21,838 bases of DNA. It comes from Nitrosospira multiformis. Lineage in GTDB: Bacteria; Pseudomonadota; Gammaproteobacteria; Burkholderiales; UBA11063. The DNA is taken from NCBI GenBank assembly GCA_020726205.1, contig DYTA01000005.1:1-21838 (forward strand), in the 5' to 3' direction. This document shows positions 1 to 7,103 of the stretch, piece by piece. Each line of letters starts with the position of its first letter. Positions within the stretch are counted from its first letter, which is position 1. A program made the position numbers and the translations under genes. The notes under the pieces were generated by a model. That model was not told where the DNA came from and made no database searches. It was given only the letters and a program-made list of their open reading frames with translations.

Positions 1-103
1 TCCAGCAAAGCTGCGAAAATCATTGGTTTTTGCGTTTCGCACTTGAACTCAGGAGCAGAGCAATAATAACATTAAAAATAACTGGATAAAATATAATGTT
101 TAG

Positions 104-112
104 TGGTATAAT
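104..112 (+). promoter_or_regulatory. Extended -10 promoter of rpmI-rplT
   Basis: A perfect TATAAT at 107-112 is preceded by TG at 104-105 with one base between, which is an extended -10 element. No convincing -35 box lies 16-18 bases upstream, as is common for extended -10 promoters. A second TATAAT at 92-97 lacks the TG and is less likely. Transcription would start near 118-120 and give a leader of about 90 bases before rpmI. This suggests rpmI-rplT can be transcribed separately from whatever lies upstream; no infC end is visible in the window. Confidence 0.55.
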
Positions 113-129
113 TTATCCCTCAAAAAGGT

Positions 130-175
130 GGATAGTTAGGTTCCGCAAGTTCTCGATTTCGAGCACCTGCTATCT
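130..175 (+). promoter_or_regulatory. Structured 5' leader of rpmI, possible L20 autoregulatory element
   Basis: Three nested complementary segments form one irregular hairpin: GATAG (131-135) with CTATC (170-174), AGGT (138-141) with ACCT (165-168), and CTCG (152-155) with CGAG (160-163) closing an ATTT loop. The structure has a 10-base internal bulge at 142-151. In E. coli and in Firmicutes, L20 represses its own operon through leader RNA that mimics its 23S rRNA site. The role here is inference from position and fold only. Confidence 0.4.
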
Positions 176-208
176 GAATACAAACTGCGATTAAATAAAG
201 GTGCAGAC

Positions 209-406
209 ATGCCTAAAATGAAATCAAAGTCTGGTGCTAAAAAACGCTTTATCGTACAAGGTAGCGGCGGCATCAAACGTTCTAAAGCATTCAAACGTCA
301 CATATTGACCAAGAAAACAACTAAAAACAAACGCCAATTACGTGGTACAGTACAAGTTCATGCTAGTGATATGGGTCATGTACGTAGCATGTTACCTTAC
401 GCATAA
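209..406 (+). CDS. rpmI: 50S ribosomal protein L35 (bL35)
   Basis: This is a component of the large ribosomal subunit. The 65-residue product has the length and character of bL35. It opens [14 protein letters not shown], is rich in Lys and Arg throughout, and carries the family signature [16 protein letters not shown] near residues 31-46. The ATG at 209 follows an AAGG Shine-Dalgarno (198-201) at normal spacing. rplT starts 15 bases after the stop, so the two are co-transcribed as in most bacteria. A structured leader at 130-175 may mediate feedback by L20. Identification is secure from family resemblance and from the rplT neighbour. Confidence 0.97.
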   Translation: MPKMKSKSGAKKRFIVQGSGGIKRSKAFKRHILTKKTTKNKRQLRGTVQVHASDMGHVRSMLPYA

Positions 407-421
407 TTAGGGAGTTAAAGA

Positions 422-778
422 ATGCCTAGAGTAAAACGTGGTGTCGTAGCACGTGCACGTCACAAAAAAATCATCGCCTTAGCTAAAGGCTATCGCGGTC
501 GTCGCAATAACGTATTCCGTGTTGCTAAAGAAGCGGTAATGAAAGCTGGACAATATGCTTATCGTGACCGTCGTCAAAGAAAACGTCAATTCCGTAGCCT
601 TTGGATTGCTCGTATTAATGCAGGTTGCCGTGAGTTAGGATTAACTTATAGCCGCTTCATTAATGGTTTAGCAAAAGCTGAAGTTGCTGTGGATCGTAAA
701 GTATTGTCTGATTTAGCTATTACTGATAAATCAGCGTTTGCAAAATTCGTTGAAATTGCTAAAAGCAAATTAGCGTAA
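422..778 (+). CDS. rplT: 50S ribosomal protein L20 (bL20)
   Basis: bL20 binds 23S rRNA early in assembly of the large subunit, and in several bacteria it represses the rpmI-rplT mRNA. The 118-residue product matches the usual bL20 length. It begins [18 protein letters not shown] and has the basic RNA-binding N-terminus ([18 protein letters not shown], about residues 23-40). The globular C-terminal domain follows, with [18 protein letters not shown] near 60-77. AGGGAG (409-414) precedes the ATG at 422. The gene ends 22 bases before a strong intrinsic terminator, so rpmI-rplT looks like a closed two-gene unit. Confidence 0.98.
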   Translation: MPRVKRGVVARARHKKIIALAKGYRGRRNNVFRVAKEAVMKAGQYAYRDRRQRKRQFRSLWIARINAGCRELGLTYSRFINGLAKAEVAVDRKVLSDLAITDKSAFAKFVEIAKSKLA

Positions 779-799
779 TAAAGTAAATTGCTTTATAAT
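770..799 (+). promoter_or_regulatory. Possible promoter for the LOG-family gene, abutting the rplT terminator
   Basis: TATAAT at 794-799 has a weak -35 (TTAGCG, 770-775) 18 bases upstream. The predicted start near 805 falls inside the left arm of the terminator hairpin, so transcripts starting here would not fold the terminator. The -35 is poor; this is a candidate only. Confidence 0.35.
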
Positions 800-800
800 A

Positions 801-832
801 ATGGGGACTAGAATATAGTCCTCATTTTTTTT
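801..832 (+). terminator. Intrinsic terminator after rplT
   Basis: A 10-bp stem (801-810 with 816-825, one G-U pair) closes a GAATA loop and is followed by eight T residues (825-832). It lies only 13 bases ahead of the next start codon at 846, so that gene needs its own promoter or read-through. Confidence 0.9.
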
Positions 833-845
833 GCGTGGGTGATTT

Positions 846-1529
846 ATGGAAAAAATTTCAATACATGATAAAGCGCTACAACAGCGAGTGGTTAATTCAT
901 TAGAAAAAGTTTGGGATCTGACGGATGATCTAGTTTCTTTTTATCCGCCATATGATAATTATAGTGTTACAGTTTTTGGTTCTGCTCGGATTAGTGAAGA
1001 TTCTCCTGCGTACCGAGATGTTGTTGAGTTTGCAAAAAATCTAGCTCGGCTTGAATGTAACGTTATTAGTGGTGGTGGTCCAGGCGTTATGGAGGCTGCG
1101 AACCGTGGTGCGGTCGAGGGTAAACTGACTGATTCACCAATTAAGTCAGTTGGTATTAACATTGAGTTACCTTTTGAACAAAAGAATAATCCATATTTAG
1201 ATGAATGCTTTCCACACAAAACTTTCTTTACTCGCTTACAACATTTTATGGCAGTATCAGATTGTTTTGTTGCTTTCTATGGTGGAATCGGCACCGTTTT
1301 AGAAATTTTGACAGTTCTTCAACTCATGCAAGTAAAAAAAATTGATAATTGCAAATTAATTTTGGTTGGTAAAATGTGGCCAGGGTTAATCAAATGGTTC
1401 GAGGCAGAAATGCTTAATGATGATATGCAATTGATTCATAGTGGTGATTTGTTGATACCTCATTTGGTTCCTCATTACCAAGATGCATTAGAAATAATCA
1501 AGCAACATAAAGTTCAACTTGGTTTATAA
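846..1529 (+). CDS. LOG-family (TIGR00730) Rossmann-fold protein, probable nucleotide 5'-monophosphate phosphoribohydrolase
   Basis: LOG-family enzymes split nucleoside or cytokinin 5'-monophosphates into base and ribose 5-phosphate in the cytoplasm. The 227-residue product has the Rossmann start VTVFGSARI (41-49), the phosphate-binding GGGPGVMEAANRGA (76-89), an Arg in FFTRLQHF (R130), and GGIGTVLE (146-153), whose Glu is at the catalytic position. The usual motif is PGGxGTxxE; here the Pro is Tyr (YGGIGTVLE), a small departure. The rest of the motif and the Arg/Glu pair are kept, so activity is plausible. Shine-Dalgarno complementarity is weak. It sits between rplT and pheS and ends 29 bases before pheS, so it may be co-transcribed with pheST. 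The substrate cannot be read from the sequence. Confidence 0.85.
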   Translation: MEKISIHDKALQQRVVNSLEKVWDLTDDLVSFYPPYDNYSVTVFGSARISEDSPAYRDVVEFAKNLARLECNVISGGGPGVMEAANRGAVEGKLTDSPIKSVGINIELPFEQKNNPYLDECFPHKTFFTRLQHFMAVSDCFVAFYGGIGTVLEILTVLQLMQVKKIDNCKLILVGKMWPGLIKWFEAEMLNDDMQLIHSGDLLIPHLVPHYQDALEIIKQHKVQLGL

Positions 1530-1558
1530 TTAAATATAATAAATTGAAAGTTTAAGTA

Positions 1559-2554
1559 ATGGAACAACTTACACAAGTTTTAGCTACTGCTTTAAGTGAA
1601 ATGAATGATATCTCATCTATTCACGATTTGGAGCAGTTTAAGTCCCGTTATGTCGGGAAACAGGGTGCGATTACCGCATTTATGCAACAACTTAAAAATT
1701 TAGCTCCTGAAGAACGTAAAGCATTTGGTGCTGAAGTTAATCAAATCAAATCGCAGTTTGAAGATGCATTAAATAAACAGCGTGAAATAATTTTGACTCG
1801 TGAATTAAACGCTAAATTAGCCAATGAAACAATTGATGTTAGTTTGCCTGGTCGTGGTATGTCTGCCGGTAGTTTGCATCCAGTTACTTTGGCATTAAAA
1901 AGATTGACTGATATTTTTGCTCAATTGGGTTTTTCTGTGGCTGATGGTCCAGAAATTGAAACTGATTACTATAATTTCAAAGCATTGAATATTCCTGATA
2001 ATCATCCAGCTCGCGCAATGCAAGATACATTTTATACCGAGTCAGGTAATGTATTACGTACTCATACATCACCAATTCAAGTTCGTTATGCTGAAACTCG
2101 TACACCACCAATTAAAATCATAGCTCCTGGACGTGTTTACCGTGTCGATATGGACGCAACACATTCTCCTATGTTCCATCAAATGGAGTTATTGTGGATT
2201 GAGAAAAATATTAGTTTTGCTAATTTAAAAGCAATTATTAGTGAATTTATGCGTAAATTTTTTGAAGATGATAACCTACAAGTTCGTTTTCGTGCGTCAT
2301 TTTTTCCGTTTACTGAGCCTTCAGCTGAAGTTGATATCTTTTTTGCCAAAACTGGTAAATGGCTAGAAGTTGGTGGTTGCGGTATGGTGCATCCAAAAGT
2401 ATTAAACTATATGAATATTTCAGCAGATGAATACACTGGATTTGCATTTGGTTTTGGTATAGATCGTTTAGCTATGTTACGCTATGGTGTTACGGATTTG
2501 CGTTTGATGTTTGAAAATGATATTGATTTTCTGACGCAGTTTAAGGGATTATAG
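1559..2554 (+). CDS. pheS: Phenylalanyl-tRNA synthetase alpha subunit
   Basis: This is the catalytic subunit of the alpha2-beta2 class II synthetase that charges tRNA-Phe. At 331 residues it is close to the usual 327-345. It has an N-terminal coiled-coil arm (about 1-90), THTSPIQ (168-174), motif 2 GRVYRVDMDATHSPMFHQ (191-208), FTEPS (251-255) in the Phe-binding region, and motif 3 GFGIDRLAM (298-306). The start fits the family alignment, although the upstream Shine-Dalgarno is poor. Two TATAAT hexamers at 1525-1530 and 1535-1540 could serve as -10 boxes, but no good -35 is visible. The 29-base gap leaves no room for a PheM-type attenuator. pheT starts one base after the pheS stop, so translation is probably coupled. 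Confidence 0.98.
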   Translation: MEQLTQVLATALSEMNDISSIHDLEQFKSRYVGKQGAITAFMQQLKNLAPEERKAFGAEVNQIKSQFEDALNKQREIILTRELNAKLANETIDVSLPGRGMSAGSLHPVTLALKRLTDIFAQLGFSVADGPEIETDYYNFKALNIPDNHPARAMQDTFYTESGNVLRTHTSPIQVRYAETRTPPIKIIAPGRVYRVDMDATHSPMFHQMELLWIEKNISFANLKAIISEFMRKFFEDDNLQVRFRASFFPFTEPSAEVDIFFAKTGKWLEVGGCGMVHPKVLNYMNISADEYTGFAFGFGIDRLAMLRYGVTDLRLMFENDIDFLTQFKGL

Positions 2555-2555
2555 A

Positions 2556-4925
2556 ATGAAAATTTCATGGAATCATTTACAGAGTTTTTTTAGTGAAACT
2601 CTGGATAAAAACTTAGTATTAGAACGTCTTACTATGGCAGGTTTAGAAGTTGAAGATGAATCTCCAGTAGCACCTGAGTTTAGTGGTATTAAAATTGGTT
2701 TAGTTACAGACTGTGTTAAACATCCAGATGCTGATAAACTTTCATTATGTAAAGTTGATGTTGGTAGTGGTGAGCTATTACAAATTATCTGTGGCGCATC
2801 GAATGTAAAAACTGGTGTTAAAATCCCATGTGCCGTAGTTGGGGCTGTATTACCCGGTAATTTTAAAATTACTGAGCGTAAAATGCGTGGTATTGTTTCA
2901 TATGGTATGTTATGTAGTGGTGATGAACTAGGTTGTCCAAATGATGTTGATGGGCTGTGGTTGTTTGCGGATGATGCTCCAATTGGTGCAGATGTTCGTG
3001 AATATCTTGATTTAAATGATACTATTGTTGAATTTAAAATCACACCGAATCGTGGTGATTGTTTGTCATACTTAGGATTAGCTCGTGAAATTCAAGCGCT
3101 AACTGGTGTTCAGTTAAAATCACGTTCAAGCTATCATAATTATCTAACTACACCAAGTACAACTAAGAAAGTTACGGTAAGTGATACAACTGCGTGTTCA
3201 CACTATATTGGATTGCATATTGAAAATGTCAATAATCAAATTAGTAGTCCTGAATGGTTAGTTCGCTTATTAGCTCGAAGTAATATTCGTTCAATTTCTC
3301 CTGTCGTCGATATTACTAATTATGTAATGTTGGAATTGGGTCAACCAATGCATGCTTTTAATTCTGCTTATGTAGCAAATGGAATTAATGTTAGATTTGC
3401 GCATCAGGGTGAGGAATTGAAGTTATTAGATAATAGCATTGCTAAAATTGCTACCGATACCTTAGTTATTGCCAGTGCTGATGATCGTGTAGTTGCATTA
3501 GCTGGTGTAATGGGTGGGAGTGAATCTGGTGTAACCATAGATACATCTTCAATTTTACTTGAAAGTGCATTTTTTGCTCCAGATACTATCCAGGGAAAAA
3601 CTAAGTATTATACAGTTTCATCTGATTCAGCTTTTCGTTTTGAACGGGGTGTTGATACTCAAGTACAACATGATGCCATTAATCTTGCTGCAAATCTAAT
3701 CAAGACTATTTGTGGTGGTGAAGTTGGTGATTATATTCATTATGCAAGCTCTCAACATCAACGTAATTCTACTGCAATTAAACTTACGTTTAATGAAATT
3801 GAAAAATTAATTGGTGAAAAAATTAGTGATAATGAAATTATTACGATTTTACAAAATCTTGGTTGTCAATTAGAAATATCTACGGCTCACATTAGTGTTA
3901 CTCCTCCGAGTCATCGTTTTGATTTAAATATTAAGCAAGATATTATTGAAGAGATTATCCGCGTTTATGGTTACGATCGTATTGAAGCTAAATTACCAAA
4001 TGTTCTTTATACATTTAACTCTTTAGATGAGCGGAGTGAACAACTCTTTGGTTTTAAACAAACATTAGTTGCACATGGTTTAAATGAAGTTGTTAGCTAT
4101 GCATTTATTGAAGATAAGTATGCTAGTCAATTCAGTGATTCTGGGTTTGATTTAATCAAATTACAAAATCCAATTGCTGGATTAAATCTAATGCGTAATA
4201 ACTTACTACCTGGTTTAATCAAGAGTTTAGTACATAATGTAAACCGTGGTCATGATCGTGTGCGCTTATTTGAATTGGCTCGTGTTTTCCATGGCGAAGA
4301 TATTAGTCAACAACCTCTTTATCTTGCTAGTCTTGTTTATGGTAAAATTTCGTCCTTAAATTGGTCAGCACCCGCACGTAATGTTGATTTTTATGATTTA
4401 AGGTTGGTAGTAGAGGAATTATTGCGTAATTGTGGTACTCTGAGTTTTATAGCAGACAGTACTAATGCGCATTGCCATCCTGGACGAGCAGCAAAAATTG
4501 AGCTAAATGGTATTGTTGTTGGTTATATTGGTCAACTTCATCCGAAATATGCACAAGATTTGGGGCTAAATCAATTGCCGTATGTTTTTGAGTTGAATTT
4601 ACAGCTTATTTCAGCAAAAAATAGTGTAAATCTACAGGCTGTTAGTAAGCATCAAAAGGTTTCGCGAGATTTAGCATTTGTAGTTGATGCAAAAATTGCC
4701 GTTGGTGCAATAATGCAACAGATTCAACAGCTAAGTATTGCTGAGTTAATTGACGTTGCGGTTTTTGACATTTTCACCGGTGGTAATCTACCAAGTAATG
4801 AAAAAAGCGTTGCAATCAATTTTATTTTTCAAGCTGATAAAACTCTAACGGATGAAGACATAAATCCTAGTTTAGAGCTAATTAAGAAATTAGTATGTGA
4901 ACAGTTCGCAGCTAAATTACGTTAA
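2556..4925 (+). CDS. pheT: Phenylalanyl-tRNA synthetase beta subunit
   Basis: This is the partner of PheS; it carries the tRNA-binding and editing modules. The 789-residue length is normal for bacterial PheT. Domains in order: an EMAP/OB-fold tRNA-binding domain (about 39-148), the B3/B4 editing domain (about 210-370, with SDSAFRFERGVD near 356), the B5 domain (about 406-475), a catalytic-like core (about 480-680), and the C-terminal FDX-ACB anticodon-binding domain (about 695-788, opening KHQKVSRDLAFVVD). The ATG at 2556 follows an AAGGGAT Shine-Dalgarno (2543-2549) inside the end of pheS. ihfA starts 32 bases downstream, giving the widespread pheS-pheT-ihfA order. Confidence 0.98.
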   Translation: MKISWNHLQSFFSETLDKNLVLERLTMAGLEVEDESPVAPEFSGIKIGLVTDCVKHPDADKLSLCKVDVGSGELLQIICGASNVKTGVKIPCAVVGAVLPGNFKITERKMRGIVSYGMLCSGDELGCPNDVDGLWLFADDAPIGADVREYLDLNDTIVEFKITPNRGDCLSYLGLAREIQALTGVQLKSRSSYHNYLTTPSTTKKVTVSDTTACSHYIGLHIENVNNQISSPEWLVRLLARSNIRSISPVVDITNYVMLELGQPMHAFNSAYVANGINVRFAHQGEELKLLDNSIAKIATDTLVIASADDRVVALAGVMGGSESGVTIDTSSILLESAFFAPDTIQGKTKYYTVSSDSAFRFERGVDTQVQHDAINLAANLIKTICGGEVGDYIHYASSQHQRNSTAIKLTFNEIEKLIGEKISDNEIITILQNLGCQLEISTAHISVTPPSHRFDLNIKQDIIEEIIRVYGYDRIEAKLPNVLYTFNSLDERSEQLFGFKQTLVAHGLNEVVSYAFIEDKYASQFSDSGFDLIKLQNPIAGLNLMRNNLLPGLIKSLVHNVNRGHDRVRLFELARVFHGEDISQQPLYLASLVYGKISSLNWSAPARNVDFYDLRLVVEELLRNCGTLSFIADSTNAHCHPGRAAKIELNGIVVGYIGQLHPKYAQDLGLNQLPYVFELNLQLISAKNSVNLQAVSKHQKVSRDLAFVVDAKIAVGAIMQQIQQLSIAELIDVAVFDIFTGGNLPSNEKSVAINFIFQADKTLTDEDINPSLELIKKLVCEQFAAKLR

Positions 4926-4957
4926 ATTTATTATTTTTATATTTATATGAGGCAAAT

Positions 4958-5287
4958 ATGACAAACTCGTCAATAGAAAACAAAGCAAAAACAGTAACAA
5001 AAAATGATTTAATTCAGGTTGTTATGAGTAATTCTCAATTAACTCGCGTTGAAGCTTATCGCTTAGTGGAAGACTTTTTTGAAGTTATGAGTAAAAGTTT
5101 AGAAGACGGTGATGAAGTTAAAGTTTCTGGCTTTGGTAACTTTGTGTTGCGTGACAAAAGCACTCGTGAAGGAAGAAATCCTAAGACTAAAGAATCATTC
5201 CCAATTAGCGCAAGACGCGTAGTTTCATTTCACACAAGTAATCTATTAAAAGAGCAAATTAAAGATTACAAACCAACGACAAAATAG
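4958..5287 (+). CDS. ihfA: Integration host factor alpha subunit
   Basis: This nucleoid-associated DNA-bending protein acts as a heterodimer with IhfB. The 109 residues belong to the HU/IHF fold. KNDLIQVVMSNSQLTRVEAYRLVEDFFE makes the N-terminal helices, GDEVKVSGFGNFVLRDKS (about 51-68) the strand region, and GRNPKT (72-77) the arm tip, with the intercalating Pro at 75. ARRVVSFHTSNLLKEQI ends the fold. SFPISARRVV, and its position directly after pheT, favour IHF alpha over HU. The N-terminus is about ten residues longer than in E. coli IhfA, and the C-terminus has a short KPTTK tail. A TGAGG Shine-Dalgarno (4948-4952) supports the ATG at 4958. ihfB is not in the window. Confidence 0.95.
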   Translation: MTNSSIENKAKTVTKNDLIQVVMSNSQLTRVEAYRLVEDFFEVMSKSLEDGDEVKVSGFGNFVLRDKSTREGRNPKTKESFPISARRVVSFHTSNLLKEQIKDYKPTTK

Positions 5288-5293
5288 ACTATA

Positions 5294-5342
5294 ATTACCA
5301 TAGTTATTTAGTGGGTTAAAACCATAAAATAACTATGGTAAT
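5294..5342. repeat. 16-bp perfect inverted repeat between ihfA and the cyd operon
   Basis: ATTACCATAGTTATTT (5294-5309) is exactly repeated in reverse complement at 5327-5342, with a 17-base loop that itself contains GGTT/AACC (5314-5317, 5320-5323). As RNA it is a long stable hairpin starting seven bases after the ihfA stop. No T tract follows on either strand, so it is not a textbook intrinsic terminator. It may be a terminator variant, a stabilising 3' end for ihfA mRNA, or a DNA element upstream of the cyd promoter. Confidence 0.85.
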
Positions 5343-5352
5343 CTGACCGATG

Positions 5353-5361
5353 TGATAAAAT
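5353..5361 (+). promoter_or_regulatory. Candidate extended -10 promoter of the cyd operon
   Basis: TGATAAAAT (5353-5361) fits an extended -10 with five of six hexamer bases. There is no good -35. It lies within an imperfect dyad, GATGT (5349-5353) and ACATC (5363-5367), that might be an operator. No FNR site (TTGAT-N4-ATCAA) was found. Transcription would start near 5368, 23 bases before cydP. Confidence 0.35.
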
Positions 5362-5390
5362 AACATCTTAACTAACTAGAGGATTTTGCA

Positions 5391-5528
5391 ATGTTTAAAC
5401 AATATTGGAAAGAAATTTTCTGTTTACTCGTGGTTAAAGCCGTTTTATTAACTGGTTTGTGGTACACTTCATTTAGAAATCCACCACAACTTGATGATAA
5501 AACAGCTGGTGAACACATTCTTCGTTAA
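5391..5528 (+). CDS. cydP: CydP, putative small subunit of cytochrome bd oxidase
   Basis: This 45-residue open frame lies directly upstream of cydA. It encodes MFKQYWKEIFCLLVVKAVLL, one hydrophobic segment (about 9-26), then WYTSFRNPP and a charged tail ending GEHILR. The AGAGG Shine-Dalgarno (5378-5382) is good, and its stop is 16 bases before the cydA start. Small single-span proteins with this FWxE...K...LWxxFF-like layout are annotated as CydP ahead of cydAB in several beta- and gammaproteobacteria, so I assign it by position, size and sequence character. A role in assembling or stabilising the oxidase is inferred. It is easy to miss because of its size. Confidence 0.78.
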   Translation: MFKQYWKEIFCLLVVKAVLLTGLWYTSFRNPPQLDDKTAGEHILR

Positions 5529-5544
5529 TTTTTGAGGTGAAACT

Positions 5545-7101
5545 ATGGAAACACTAGTTGACTTATCGCGTTTACAGTTCGCGATAACTGCGCTGTATCA
5601 TTTTATTTTCGTGCCACTCACGCTTGGCATGAGTTGGTTATTAGTAATTATGGAAAGTGTTTATGTAATTACTGGTAAACAAATTTATAAAGATATGACC
5701 AAGTTCTGGGGTAAGTTATTTGGTATTAACTTCGCAATTGGGGTTACTACAGGTCTTACTATGGAGTTCCAATTTGGTACAAATTGGGCTTATTATTCTC
5801 ATTATGTTGGTGATATTTTTGGTGCCCCTTTAGCTATTGAAGGATTAATGGCATTCTTCTTAGAATCTACTTTTATTGGTGTGTTCTTCTTTGCTTGGGA
5901 TCGTGTATCTAAAAAACAACATTTATTATTTACTGTTTTAGTTGCTCTCGGTTCAAACTTTTCTGCATTGTGGATTTTAGTTGCTAATGGTTGGATGCAA
6001 TATCCAATTGGAACTGTGTTTAATCCAATTACTATGCGTATGGAGTTATCTAGTTTTACAGCTGTGTTATTTAACCCAGTTGCTCAATCTAAATTCTTCC
6101 ACACTGTCTGTGCCGGCTATGTAACGGCATCTGTTTTTGTATTGGGTATTTCATCATACTACTTAATGAAAAAACAAGATCTTCCTTTTGCTCGTCGTTC
6201 TTTCAAAATTGCTGCATTATTTGGTTTATTCGCTTCAATTGCTGTAATTATTATGGGTGATGAAGGGGGTTTCCATGTAGCTGAATATCAACCAAGTAAA
6301 TTGGCTGCAATGGAAGGTATGTGGCACACTGAAAAAGGTCCAGTAGGTTGGTCTATTATTGCATTACCCAATCAAGAAACTCGTGCGAATGATTTTGATG
6401 TACGTGTTCCTTATATTGGTAGTATCTTGTTTACTCGTTCTTTGAGTGGTGACGTTCAAGGTATGGATGATATTGTTGCACAAAATAAATTACGTATTGT
6501 TAATGGTCAAAAAGAATTGTTGTTATTAGAACAATTCCGTAAAAATCCTTCTAATACTTCTTTAGTGCCACAAATTCAAGCTAATTCTAGTGACTTAGGT
6601 TATGGTTTGTTATTGAAAAAATATACAAATGATTTAACTCAAGTTACGCCTGAGATGCTTGATAAAGCTGCATTAGATACAGTTCCTCAGTCATTACCGT
6701 TGTTCTATGCTTTCCGTATTATGGTTGCATTGGGTGCTTCGTTCTTCTTATTATTTGCACTTGCAACGGTGTTCTCTTTAGGAAAGCGTAGTGCTTTTGA
6801 AAATAAAACATGGTTATTAAAATGGGCTTTATTTTGGATTCCTACACCTTGGATCGCTTGTTGGTCTGGGTGGATTGTAGCTGAGTATGGTCGTCAACCA
6901 TGGACTATTTTTGGAATTTTACCAACTTATCAGTCAACTTCTAGCTTGACTAATGGTGAATTAATCTTCTCTTTAACTGGTTTTACAACAATTTATACTT
7001 TATTGTTAATTGTTGAAGTGTGGTTGATGTTTAAATATGCGCGCCTTGGTCCTTCTAGCTTAGGGACGGGTAAGTATCAATTTGAATCAAGAGGTAAATA
7101 G
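5545..7101 (+). CDS. cydA: Cytochrome bd ubiquinol oxidase subunit I
   Basis: CydA binds hemes b558, b595 and d and oxidises quinol at the periplasmic side of the inner membrane, reducing O2 to water with high affinity. All key residues line up with E. coli: H19, H186 and M393 as heme ligands, E99 and E107 of the proton path, K252 and E257 in the Q loop (QPSKLAAMEGMW), and the AEYGRQPW motif near 446-453. At 518 residues, with a long Q-loop insert (about 275-380), it is the L-type oxidase, close to E. coli's 522. A strong GAGGTGA Shine-Dalgarno (5534-5540) fixes the ATG at 5545. It is followed after two bases by cydB. Confidence 0.98.
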   Translation: METLVDLSRLQFAITALYHFIFVPLTLGMSWLLVIMESVYVITGKQIYKDMTKFWGKLFGINFAIGVTTGLTMEFQFGTNWAYYSHYVGDIFGAPLAIEGLMAFFLESTFIGVFFFAWDRVSKKQHLLFTVLVALGSNFSALWILVANGWMQYPIGTVFNPITMRMELSSFTAVLFNPVAQSKFFHTVCAGYVTASVFVLGISSYYLMKKQDLPFARRSFKIAALFGLFASIAVIIMGDEGGFHVAEYQPSKLAAMEGMWHTEKGPVGWSIIALPNQETRANDFDVRVPYIGSILFTRSLSGDVQGMDDIVAQNKLRIVNGQKELLLLEQFRKNPSNTSLVPQIQANSSDLGYGLLLKKYTNDLTQVTPEMLDKAALDTVPQSLPLFYAFRIMVALGASFFLLFALATVFSLGKRSAFENKTWLLKWALFWIPTPWIACWSGWIVAEYGRQPWTIFGILPTYQSTSSLTNGELIFSLTGFTTIYTLLLIVEVWLMFKYARLGPSSLGTGKYQFESRGK

Positions 7102-7103
7102 TT

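Noticed and set aside
959..1219. Minus-strand open frame inside the LOG-family gene
   Set aside because: Antisense shadow of a well-identified gene; no ribosome site and no recognisable protein. The same applies to 2573-3043, 7892-8173, 9768-10034, 12203-12631 and 17119-17325.
1530..1558. Attenuator or leader peptide ahead of pheST
   Set aside because: Only 29 bases separate the genes; no Phe-rich peptide or terminator hairpin is present.
5349..5367. FNR site upstream of the cyd operon
   Set aside because: The dyad GATGT/ACATC does not match TTGAT-N4-ATCAA; kept only as a possible operator of unknown kind.
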